A DNA stretch of 64,000 nucleotides from Cyclobacteriaceae bacterium (GTDB taxonomy: Bacteria; Bacteroidota; Bacteroidia; Cytophagales; Cyclobacteriaceae), in the NCBI GenBank assembly GCA_027533395.1, contig JAPZUF010000002.1:186001-250000 (forward strand), in the 5' to 3' direction. The notes below the pieces were generated by a model. The model had not been told where the DNA came from, made no database searches, and worked only from the letters and a program-made list of their open reading frames with translations. Within the stretch, counting starts at the first letter, position 1. The number at the start of each line of letters is the position of its first letter. Made by a program: the position numbers and the translations under genes. Positions 54,235 through 61,696 of the stretch are shown piece by piece.

Positions 54235-55159
54235 GATTTTAGCATGCTTAATTTTCGCCTTGCTTCCATTGGGCGTTCAGGCGCAAGAAGCAACAACAAA
54301 AACTTTTTGGGATGATCCCGTCAACCATCCGATGACGCCATTCTACTTGGTAATCGCGCTGGTAGCCATTGTTACGATTTTAATTTTAGTAGTTGCCATT
54401 ATGTTGCTAAACGTACTCAATATGTTTGTACGAAAAGCAGCAGAAGAAAGAGCAGCGAAGTTGGGTATTCCTTATGTACCCGAACCAAGTTGGTGGCAGA
54501 AGTTAGATAGAAAATTAACAGATGCAGTTCCGCTTGAAAAAGAAGAGACCGTTTTGTTAGATCATAACTACGATGGTATAAAAGAATTAGATAATCATTT
54601 GCCACCTTGGTGGAAGTGGTTGTTTTACGGAACCATTGGTTGGTCTGCTGTTTATTTAGTGGTTTATCACATCACAGACAGTATGCCGCTCAGCGATCAG
54701 GAATATCAGAACGAAGTAGCAATAGCCAGTGAAAAATTGAATAAACTAAGAGCATCACAACCGGTTGCTGCCATTGATGAAGCAGGACTAACTTACACAG
54801 CTGATGAAGCGTTGATTCTAAAAGGTAAATCCATTTACATTTCTAATTGTGCATCGTGCCATAAAAATGCGGGAGAAGGTGGGATAGGACCTAACTTAAC
54901 GGATGAATATTGGCTACATGGTGGAGGCATTAAAAACATATATGCAACCGTTAAAAATGGTGTTCCGGATAAGGGTATGATTTCGTGGAAGCCCATTTTA
55001 AAACCAGAAGAAATGCGAGATGTAGCCTATTATATCTTAAGTATTCAGGGTACAAATCCTCCCAATGCTAAAGCACCACAAGGTACAATTTGGAAAGAAG
55101 AAAAGGCAGCACCTGCCGATTCTACACAAGCAGTAAAACCTGCAACAGCAAGTTTATAA
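54224..55159 (+). CDS. ccoP: CcoP-like subunit with a single c-type heme
   Basis: 311 residues from the ATG at 54224, which begins a signal-like segment (MKNKILACLIFALLPLGVQA); a frame start at 54194 has no such logic. Two helices (about 44-64 and 130-147) flank the canonical CcoP phrase DHNYDGIKELDNHLPPWWKW. Only one heme motif exists, CASCHKNAGEGG at about residue 209-213, with its Met in DKGMISW, whereas proteobacterial CcoP has two. Electron entry to the oxidase therefore has one heme fewer here. Confidence 0.9.
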   Translation: MKNKILACLIFALLPLGVQAQEATTKTFWDDPVNHPMTPFYLVIALVAIVTILILVVAIMLLNVLNMFVRKAAEERAAKLGIPYVPEPSWWQKLDRKLTDAVPLEKEETVLLDHNYDGIKELDNHLPPWWKWLFYGTIGWSAVYLVVYHITDSMPLSDQEYQNEVAIASEKLNKLRASQPVAAIDEAGLTYTADEALILKGKSIYISNCASCHKNAGEGGIGPNLTDEYWLHGGGIKNIYATVKNGVPDKGMISWKPILKPEEMRDVAYYILSIQGTNPPNAKAPQGTIWKEEKAAPADSTQAVKPATASL

Positions 55160-55160
55160 T

Positions 55161-56576
55161 ATGCAAAACACAGAACAGTTTTATCAGTTTGATGAAGAAT
55201 TCAGAGATACCATTGCAACTGTTGATGAGAAGGGTAAACGCATTTGGATTTTCCCTAAAATGCCAAAAGGTGTTTTGCACAACAAAAGAATAATAGTCAG
55301 TATTATCTTATTGAGTTTATTTTTTGTGGGACCATTCCTAACCTGGGATGGTCACCCTTTTTTGTTATTTAATATATTCGAGCGTAGGTTCATTTTATTG
55401 GGTCAGATTTTTTGGCCACAGGATTTTATTATTCTGGCAATCTCTTTAATTACTTTTTTTGTTTTCACTATTCTATTTACCGTTGTATTTGGTAGAATAT
55501 GGTGCGGATGGGCATGTCCACAAACTTTATTTATGGAAATGGTATTCAGAAAAATTGAATATTGGATTGAAGGAGATGCCAACCAACAAAGAAAATTAAA
55601 AGTTGCTCCGTGGACTGGTGATAAAATACGTAAGAAGATGAGTAAGCAAATCATTTTCGTTCTTATCTCACTGCTTATTGCCCACACAGCTATGGCCTAT
55701 TTAATCGGTATCGATGCTGTTTTACAGATCATTCAACAACCACCAACAGAACATCTTGCAGGCTTTTTAGGCTTGCTAGCTTTTACCGGAATTTTTTATT
55801 TCGTTTTTGCTTGGTTTCGCGAACAAGCGTGTATTGCTGTTTGCCCGTATGGAAGATTACAAGGTGTATTACTTGACAAGAATTCGATTGTTGTAGCCTA
55901 CGATTGGTTGCGAGGAGAACCACGCAGCAAAATCAAAAAAAATGAAAGTAATGTTGGCAAAGGAGATTGTATCGATTGTAAATTATGCGTGCATGTTTGT
56001 CCTACAGGTATAGACATCCGCAATGGTACACAACTCGAGTGTGTAAACTGTACGGCTTGTATTGATGTATGCGATGATGTGATGGTAAAAATCAATAAAC
56101 CAAAAGGATTAATTCGATTTGCTTCATTTAATTCAATAGCATCGAAAACACAGAAGCTTTTTAATACTAGAGTAATCGCCTATTCATTTGTTTTACTGGG
56201 CTTATTGAGTTTACTAAGTTTTTTAATATTCACTAGATCTGTTGTAGAAACCACCTTGCTTAAAGTACCTGGTACAACTTTTCAAAAAACAGATGATCAG
56301 TACATTACTAATTTGTACACGATAGAGTTTGTCAATAAGAGCAATACTAACTTACCGGTAACACTTAAATTAATAGAACCACAAAACGCAAATATAGAAT
56401 TAGCAGGTGGAGATAAAATGAATTTGGAACCTGGAGCCTTGCTAAAAAAAGTAATGATCATTAAACTTCCAGCTGATGCCATTCAATCTGTTAAAACAAA
56501 TGTGAAAGTTGAAGTATGGATTGATGGAAAATTAGCAGAAACTGTTAAGTCAAAATTTATAGGACCGGTATATTAA
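55161..56576 (+). CDS. ccoG: Cytochrome c oxidase accessory protein CcoG
   Basis: 471 residues. Helices near 45-65, 85-110, 160-180 and 195-215, with the conserved IWCGWACPQTLFMEMVFRKIE loop between, and CIAVCPYGRLQGVLLD. Two 4Fe-4S binding motifs lie at about 269 (GDCIDCKLCVHVCPTGID) and 293 (LECVNCTACIDVCDDV). The C-terminal part is an Ig-like periplasmic domain. CcoG reduces Cu2+ to Cu+ for the copper-delivery pathway of cbb3. One base after ccoP. Confidence 0.96.
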   Translation: MQNTEQFYQFDEEFRDTIATVDEKGKRIWIFPKMPKGVLHNKRIIVSIILLSLFFVGPFLTWDGHPFLLFNIFERRFILLGQIFWPQDFIILAISLITFFVFTILFTVVFGRIWCGWACPQTLFMEMVFRKIEYWIEGDANQQRKLKVAPWTGDKIRKKMSKQIIFVLISLLIAHTAMAYLIGIDAVLQIIQQPPTEHLAGFLGLLAFTGIFYFVFAWFREQACIAVCPYGRLQGVLLDKNSIVVAYDWLRGEPRSKIKKNESNVGKGDCIDCKLCVHVCPTGIDIRNGTQLECVNCTACIDVCDDVMVKINKPKGLIRFASFNSIASKTQKLFNTRVIAYSFVLLGLLSLLSFLIFTRSVVETTLLKVPGTTFQKTDDQYITNLYTIEFVNKSNTNLPVTLKLIEPQNANIELAGGDKMNLEPGALLKKVMIIKLPADAIQSVKTNVKVEVWIDGKLAETVKSKFIGPVY

Positions 56577-56588
56577 AACAATAAGAAT

Positions 56589-57017
56589 ATGAATTGGGGA
56601 AAATCAATAGCAATAGCCTTTATCTTTTTTGCTGCTTTTATCGTGGTGTTGGTTAGTATTTGCATGAAACAAGATGTGACTTTAGTTTCATCAACTTACT
56701 ATCAGGAAGATTTAAAATTTCAGGATGAGTTAAACGCAAAAGATAATGCCACGCATTTAGTTCAAGCGCCAGAGATAAAAGTAGAAGATGGATTACTTCT
56801 TATTGAATACAATAACTTACAGCAAGTAAAAGAAGGAAAAATCTTTTTACAGCGACCATCCGATAAACGGTTAGATCAACAGTTTGAAATAGAAAATGCA
56901 ACTGAAAACAAATTACAATTCAATACAAAGAATTTAGTGCCCGGTTTATATAAAGTAAAATTTATTTGGCAAGAGGGCGAGCGAGCATATCAAATCAATA
57001 AAACAATTGTAGTGTGA
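56589..57017 (+). CDS. ccoH: FixH/CcoH-like assembly protein
   Basis: 142 residues: one N-terminal helix (SIAIAFIFFAAFIVVLVSICM) and a periplasmic beta domain (VTLVSSTYYQEDLKFQDELNAK, LVPGLYKVKFIWQEGERAY). STYYQEDLKFQDEL is the FixH-type linker. FixH/CcoH stabilises the cbb3 complex in assembly. Ends in an overlap (GTGA) with the next gene. Confidence 0.9.
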   Translation: MNWGKSIAIAFIFFAAFIVVLVSICMKQDVTLVSSTYYQEDLKFQDELNAKDNATHLVQAPEIKVEDGLLLIEYNNLQQVKEGKIFLQRPSDKRLDQQFEIENATENKLQFNTKNLVPGLYKVKFIWQEGERAYQINKTIVV

Positions 57018-57700
57018 TAGTAACTGCATTGTTATTGGGTTTAGGTGGAAGTTTGCACTGCGCTGGCATGTGTGCACCATTAGCTGCTTCTGTTTCTTTT
57101 AAAAACAAGAGCGTATGGCTAAACCGATTTATATATAATGCAGGAAGAATTACAACGTATGCCTTTCTTGGCTACATCGTTTCAGCCTTCGGTTATCTTT
57201 TCCCAATCGTTAATTACCAACAAATTTTTTCAATCAGCTTAGGCTTGATGATGATTTTCATTGCCATTGGTTGGGCGAAGACAAAACAAATACCTGTGTT
57301 CACAAAAGTAGTCTTATCGTTCACACAATTTCTTCGTAAACAATTTTCATTTTTACTAATTAGAAAAAGCAAACTCTCAACCTTTTTATTAGGAATGATA
57401 AATGGTCTATTGCCATGTGGCTTAACATATTTAGCATTAACCTATGGTTTTGTAACGCAGCCAGCTGACGCGATTTGGTTCATGGTATTTTTTGGAGTAG
57501 GAACATTGCCCGTCATGCTAGGTTTCTCCGGAATATATAGCTGGATAGTGATGCGCTTTAAAATCAGCACGTATCGTTTATCGATGAGTTTATTGTTATT
57601 CTTTGGAGTTTTATTAATCGCACGAGCATTTATTCATCAACCTAATCCTACACAATGGTCGGTTCCGTTCGTAAACGAAACGGTTACTTGCGAAAAGTAG
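57014..57700 (+). CDS. SafE/DsbD-like membrane protein of the cbb3 cluster
   Basis: 228 residues with a GTG start that overlaps the ccoH stop by 4 bases. Six hydrophobic helices; the hallmark SLHCAGMCAPLAASV near residue 13 and INGLLPCGLTYLALTYG in the middle give a pair of conserved cysteines in helices, as in the TauE/SafE or DsbD-transmembrane-like proteins often found next to ccoI/ccoS. A role in copper or thiol transfer to the oxidase is likely but is inference. Last gene of the ccoNO operon. Confidence 0.85.
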   Translation: MIVTALLLGLGGSLHCAGMCAPLAASVSFKNKSVWLNRFIYNAGRITTYAFLGYIVSAFGYLFPIVNYQQIFSISLGLMMIFIAIGWAKTKQIPVFTKVVLSFTQFLRKQFSFLLIRKSKLSTFLLGMINGLLPCGLTYLALTYGFVTQPADAIWFMVFFGVGTLPVMLGFSGIYSWIVMRFKISTYRLSMSLLLFFGVLLIARAFIHQPNPTQWSVPFVNETVTCEK

Positions 57701-57725
57701 TTGCGAACTTAGTTGTTCGAAGTTG

Positions 57726-57819
57726 GTTGTTGGTTATTCGTAAATCAGTTTTAGTTAAATACATGAGTTTTAATTTCTAAACACGAACAACGAACAACGA
57801 ATATCTTAAAACCAACAAC
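57726..57819. repeat. Long imperfect inverted repeat in the convergent gap
   Basis: GTTGTTGGTTATTCGT (57726-57741) pairs with ACGAAT-N7-AACCAACAAC (57797-57819) with a 55-base loop. The surroundings (ACGAACAACGAACAACGAAT) repeat a short motif several times. The gap is 57701-57871 between two gene ends; no other feature is seen there. Confidence 0.55.
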
Positions 57820-57871
57820 GATATTACGTCTTCCTACTTATGTTTTACGTCTAAATCGAGCAACTACGGAC

Positions 57872-58936
57872 TTACTTCTTTGCCACACTCCAGCGAATAA
57901 CTTGTTCGAGTTTGTTTGGATGTAAGACATTGATTTTGCCACTAATAATATCAATTAAGCCTTCGTCTTTAAAATCCGATAAAACACGGATGACAGACTC
58001 TGTTGCTGTTCCCACAATCTTGGCTAAATCTTCGCGTGCAATATTTAAAGAAGTAGTTGGATTCTTTAATTGATGTAACTTTAGTAAAGCTTCTGCTGTG
58101 CGTTGGCGAATGGAATTGTAAGCAAGATGTAAGAGTTGAGATTCTTTTTCCGTAACTTTCTTACATAATAATGCGATAAAACTTTTAGCAATATCGTGGT
58201 GGCTATATAAGAGTGTGAGAAAATCGTTTTTAGGAACGATGGCTAGTTCAGCATCTTCTAAAGCAAGCGCAGATTCCTGATAGGGTTGGTTTTGTAAAAT
58301 GGCTTCGAAGCCAAAAAAGTCTCCTGCCTTATACAGGTTAGTGATTAATTCTTTGCCATCGGGGTGCGCTTTGAAAGCTTTTACTTGTCCTGATTTCACA
58401 AAAAAGATAGAAGCCGGATTTTCTCCTTCTTCATAAATAATCATTTTCTTTTTGTATCCTTTTTGTTTGTGTTCTTTTCCGAGGTCTTCAATTTTTAAAG
58501 CTTGCTTAACATCAGAAATAAAACTGTTAAAACCTTCTACTGTATTTTCGTAGCTGGCTTTTATTAATTCTTTTTTCTTTAAGCGTGTTTCCACTGCATT
58601 AAGCAAATCGGTATCATCAAATGGCTTTGTTAGATAATCATCAGCACCTAAGGTCATTCCTTTTCTGATGTCAGTTTTCTCTGCCTTTGCAGTTAAGAAA
58701 ATAAATGGGATAGATGCCGTTTCTGGTTTTTTACTAAGGATATGCAATACACCATAACCATCTAATTCAGGCATCATAATATCGCAGATAATTAAATCAG
58801 GATTTTCGGATTGAACCAATTCAACTCCTTTTTTGCCATTATTGGCTGTGAAAACACGATAACCGGCCAAGTCAAGAATTTCTGCTGTATTTTCTCTTAC
58901 TTCTTGGTTGTCTTCAATTAATACTATTTTTTTCAT
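57872..58936 (-). CDS. Response regulator fused to a CRP/FNR-type transcription factor
   Basis: 354 residues. Residues 1-120 are a receiver domain (Asp9, phospho-acceptor Asp52 in LIICDIMMPELDG, Thr82, Lys104 in LTKPFDD). Residues about 155-265 are a cyclic-nucleotide-binding-type fold (IYEEGENPASIFFVKSGQVK, FGFEAILQNQ). Residues 275-350 are the CRP-type helix-turn-helix, with the recognition helix at TATESVIRVL (E313, R317), nearer to FNR (VETISR) than to CRP (RETVGR). Only two cysteines (51, 258), so no FNR iron-sulfur cluster. The partner kinase gene starts 9 bases before it. I infer control of the TGAYNNNNRTCA sites of this island by phosphorylation. Confidence 0.92.
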   Translation of the reverse strand: MKKIVLIEDNQEVRENTAEILDLAGYRVFTANNGKKGVELVQSENPDLIICDIMMPELDGYGVLHILSKKPETASIPFIFLTAKAEKTDIRKGMTLGADDYLTKPFDDTDLLNAVETRLKKKELIKASYENTVEGFNSFISDVKQALKIEDLGKEHKQKGYKKKMIIYEEGENPASIFFVKSGQVKAFKAHPDGKELITNLYKAGDFFGFEAILQNQPYQESALALEDAELAIVPKNDFLTLLYSHHDIAKSFIALLCKKVTEKESQLLHLAYNSIRQRTAEALLKLHQLKNPTTSLNIAREDLAKIVGTATESVIRVLSDFKDEGLIDIISGKINVLHPNKLEQVIRWSVAKK

Positions 58937-58945
58937 GGTTGGATG

Positions 58946-60178
58946 TCAAGATAGTGGTAAGCTTATCGTAAAGGTACTGCCTTTTCCGTAGACACTTGTA
59001 AAGGTAAGATTACCTTTTAGTAATTCAATGTATCTTTTTACAATATGTAAACCTAAACCTGTGCCTTGAATGTTGGTTGCATTGCTTGCTCTGAAAAAAC
59101 GTTCAGCTAAATGTTTCACATCTTCTTCTGGTATGCCAATTCCTTCATCTTTAATGGAAATCGAGATAGAATCAGAATTATTCTTAATTTCCACAACAAT
59201 TTTTTTATCTGCTTCAGAATACTTGCTTGCGTTTGAAATCAGGTTGAAAAGTATGTTGCGCATAATGCGTGTATCGCTAATGATAGTTACGTTTTTATCT
59301 AGTTGGATGCTAATATTTTGTCCTGACTTTAAAGATGGGCGCATTTCATCTGTTACTTCACTCATAAAATGTCCTAAGTCAACAGGTTCATGCATTACTT
59401 CGAGTTTGCCTTCTTCCAGTTTACCTAGTGATAAGAAATCGTTGAGGATAGTAGTAAGGTGATGAACAGAAGATTTGATTCGCAGAATGTGTTTTTCTTG
59501 CTTATTAAATTCATTCCTTATTCTATACTGGTCAATTAATGAAACCGATGATAGAATAGAACTAAGTGGTGTTCTGAACTCGTGCGAAGCGATGGAAACA
59601 AATTTTGATTTGAGTTCATTCAATTCTCTTTCTTTCTCCAAAGATTTCTTGGCATCTTCTTCAGCTTTTTTTCTTTCTCTAACCTCATTCTCTAATTTAT
59701 GAACAGATATATGTAAGGCTTCTGTTCTGGCTTCAACTTTCTTTTCTAATTCTGTAGCGTAAACGATAAGTTGTTCCTCACTTCGTTTAAGTCCATCTTC
59801 GGCTTTTTTTCTTTGTGAAATATCGATAATGAAAGCCATCACCACTAGCTCGCCATTATTCTGGGTGTAACTTAAACTTACTTCCACTGGAAATTCAGTT
59901 CCATCTTTTCGTAGTGCCCAAAGATCTCGTCCTACGCCCATTCTACGCGGCTCAGGATTTTTAGCAAAACTCTCTCGCATGGCAACATGCGAAAATTTAA
60001 ACCTTCCCGGAAGCAAAGCTTCCAATTGTAAATTTCTCAATTCGTCTTTATTGTATCTAAAAATGGTTTCTGCAGCAGGATTAGCAATTAGAATTTTGCC
60101 GTCCTTGTTAATAATCAGAATGCCTTCGGTAGATCCGTAGAAAATTTCTTTGAAGCTAATGTTTGTATGTTCAATCAC
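58946..60178 (-). CDS. Soluble PAS-domain histidine kinase, FixL-like
   Basis: 410 residues from a GTG at 60178; a TTG start at 60211 would also be in frame but sits in an FNR-like site. No membrane helix. The PAS domain (about 8-125) contains FKFSHVAMRESF and RMGVGRDLW: the histidine (His64) and arginine (Arg84) are 20 residues apart, as are His200 (heme ligand) and Arg220 (distal) of Bradyrhizobium FixL, and LLP and RKDGTEFPVEVSLS align without gaps. A coiled coil follows, then HisKA (H199 in IASHEFRTPLSS) and HATPase (NLISNASKY, DEGIGIP, GTGLGLHIVK). I infer oxygen sensing. Operon with the response regulator. Confidence 0.92.
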   Translation of the reverse strand: MIEHTNISFKEIFYGSTEGILIINKDGKILIANPAAETIFRYNKDELRNLQLEALLPGRFKFSHVAMRESFAKNPEPRRMGVGRDLWALRKDGTEFPVEVSLSYTQNNGELVVMAFIIDISQRKKAEDGLKRSEEQLIVYATELEKKVEARTEALHISVHKLENEVRERKKAEEDAKKSLEKERELNELKSKFVSIASHEFRTPLSSILSSVSLIDQYRIRNEFNKQEKHILRIKSSVHHLTTILNDFLSLGKLEEGKLEVMHEPVDLGHFMSEVTDEMRPSLKSGQNISIQLDKNVTIISDTRIMRNILFNLISNASKYSEADKKIVVEIKNNSDSISISIKDEGIGIPEEDVKHLAERFFRASNATNIQGTGLGLHIVKRYIELLKGNLTFTSVYGKGSTFTISLPLS

Positions 60179-60202
60179 GGGCTTAAGATAAACAAGAAAC
60201 CA

Positions 60203-60220
60203 ACATGACAAAAGTCATGT
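60203..60220. promoter_or_regulatory. FNR-like site between the kinase and a usp gene
   Basis: ACATGAC-AAAA-GTCATGT is a perfect palindrome (7-bp arms) with the core TGACAAAAGTCA at 60206-60217. Its centre is 41.5 bases before the start predicted from CAACTTTG at 60241-60248 for the usp gene. On the other strand the site contains GACTTTTG, a possible -7 box of the kinase gene, so the regulator may repress its own operon. Confidence 0.7.
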
Positions 60221-60240
60221 AATCACTTGAATATTGTTGG

Positions 60241-60248
60241 CAACTTTG
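60241..60248 (+). promoter_or_regulatory. -7 box (CAACTTTG) of the short usp gene
   Basis: CAACTTTG differs from TAnnTTTG in the first base only and stands at the same distance from the FNR-like site as the box before the usp-ccoI operon. Confidence 0.5.
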
Positions 60249-60300
60249 CAAGTGCTAAATAGTTATTTAGCATAGTGAACGAGATAGAAACGCTTCTGTG

Positions 60301-60717
60301 ATGAGTATACCAAAAACGGTTTTGTGTATGATTGATCTTTCTGATGATTCTAAAAGAGCATTAGAAAAAGCTGCCCGTATTGCTAAAAATAAAGGAAGTG
60401 AACTTGTGGTGCTTTATCCGTATCGACTTAAAAATCAGCAAGTTGGAGAACATAAAGTTACATTAAAGCAAAGATTGGAGCAAGAAGCCTATTCCAGATT
60501 TGATTCCATGAAGCAGAGTGTTTCTGAATTGGAATTGGTACCTTATACTTTTTCTCCCGAGGTTGGTTTTGAAACAGATAGACTCGAAGCACACCTTCAA
60601 ACCAAACCAATTGAGCATGTTTATTTATGTAAATCAATTGCTTTGCAGGCAGAAGCTAATAGCGATTGGCATTCATTTGTAAAGGCTTTACAGATTCCTG
60701 TTGAAATGGTTCCTTAA
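60301..60717 (+). CDS. Short UspA-like protein without the ATP-binding motif
   Basis: 138 residues from the ATG at 60301 (a GTG at 60298 is directly before it). VLCMIDLSDDSKRALEKAARIAKNKGSELVVLYPYR is the start of a UspA fold, but the G-x2-G-x9-G-S loop is missing at the end (KSIALQAEANSDWHSFVKALQIPVEMV), so it should not bind ATP. Divergent from the kinase gene, behind an FNR-like site in class II position. Possibly a regulatory UspA variant for low oxygen. Confidence 0.8.
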   Translation: MSIPKTVLCMIDLSDDSKRALEKAARIAKNKGSELVVLYPYRLKNQQVGEHKVTLKQRLEQEAYSRFDSMKQSVSELELVPYTFSPEVGFETDRLEAHLQTKPIEHVYLCKSIALQAEANSDWHSFVKALQIPVEMVP

Positions 60718-60782
60718 AATCCATTTCAATAGCTAAATCATATTTTTGATTATCTTTAAACACGTTAAATTTTACCCCCTTT

Positions 60783-61643
60783 ATGAAAAAGATATTGGTT
60801 CCAACGGATTTTTCGAAACCAGCTCAAATGGCAGTAGATGTAGCTGCTGATATCGCACGTAAGTCTGGTGCACAATTAATTTTACTTCATGTTATTGAAG
60901 AAATAGTTGGCGGCTCTTTCAATGTGGAAGGACAGGTTGACTTTGAAGGAGACATGGAAGATAAACTCTTTACCTTAAAAATGATCGAGCGATCAAAAAA
61001 ATTAATGGCGAAAGCTGTGGCCGACCCTAAATTAGAAGGTGTAAAAGTTAAACCTGAATTAAGAATGGGATCTCCTTTTCATGGTATGAACTCCATTATT
61101 ACAGATCATAAAGTTGACTTAGTAGTAATGGGCACGGCTGGTCATAGTAATTTAGAAGAGGCTGTAATTGGCTCAAATACAGAAAAGGTGGTACGCCATG
61201 CAGCTTGCCCTGTTTTAACAGTGCACCAAAAACCTGCCAGCAAAGATTTTAAAAACATCGTGTATGCAACTGCGATGAATAAAGATGAAGAAGTATTTTC
61301 TCGCATTGTAAAACGCGCACAACAATTATATGATTCAACTATTCACTTAGTTAGAATTAATACGCCAGGTAACTTTCAACGCGATGCAGTGGTTAGAAAG
61401 GCCATGAACGATTTTGCGAAAAAATTGCAATTGAAAAATTACACTATCAATATCTTTAATGATTTAAGTGAAGAAGAAGGAATCATTTATTTTGCCGATT
61501 CTATCAATGCTGATATGGTGGCGATGGCCACACACGGTCGCACTGGTTTTGCACATGTATTAGCCGGTTCAATTGCAGAAGATGTAGTCGGGCACTCTAA
61601 AAGACCGGTTCTAACTTTTGTTACTAAGCACAAAAAGAAATAA
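60783..61643 (+). CDS. Universal stress protein, two UspA domains
   Basis: 286 residues, clearly paralogous with the gene at 46369. The first domain ends with VMGTAGHSNLEEAVIGSNTEKVV, the second with AMATHGRTGFAHVLAGSIAEDVV; phrases such as RINTPGNFQRDAVV and FNDLSEEEGIIYFADSI are shared with FVNTPSNFTRDII and FNDLYEEDGIINFSNLI of the paralogue. A -7-like box TATTTTTG lies at 60741-60748, but no FNR-like site stands at the -41.5 position, so it is probably regulated differently from the other usp genes here. Confidence 0.92.
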   Translation: MKKILVPTDFSKPAQMAVDVAADIARKSGAQLILLHVIEEIVGGSFNVEGQVDFEGDMEDKLFTLKMIERSKKLMAKAVADPKLEGVKVKPELRMGSPFHGMNSIITDHKVDLVVMGTAGHSNLEEAVIGSNTEKVVRHAACPVLTVHQKPASKDFKNIVYATAMNKDEEVFSRIVKRAQQLYDSTIHLVRINTPGNFQRDAVVRKAMNDFAKKLQLKNYTINIFNDLSEEEGIIYFADSINADMVAMATHGRTGFAHVLAGSIAEDVVGHSKRPVLTFVTKHKKK

Positions 61644-61667
61644 GATAAAAAGAATTATTTTTAAATT

Positions 61668-61696
61668 AAGCCCTGCAAAACAGGGCTTTTTCTTTT
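61668..61696 (+). terminator. Terminator after the second double-domain usp gene
   Basis: Perfect 8-bp stem AAGCCCTG / CAGGGCTT, loop CAAAA, then TTTCTTTT. The start codon of the next gene (TTG at 61695) is in the T tract. Confidence 0.85.

Noticed and set aside
60179-60211. TTG start for the PAS kinase at 60211
   Set aside because: It lies in the FNR-like palindrome and adds residues before the PAS domain; the GTG at 60178 is more likely, though I cannot exclude the TTG.
60706-60717. FNR-like site for the usp gene at 60783
   Set aside because: No TGAY...RTCA at the position expected from its TATTTTTG box; the -41.5 position reads AATGGTTCCTTA.
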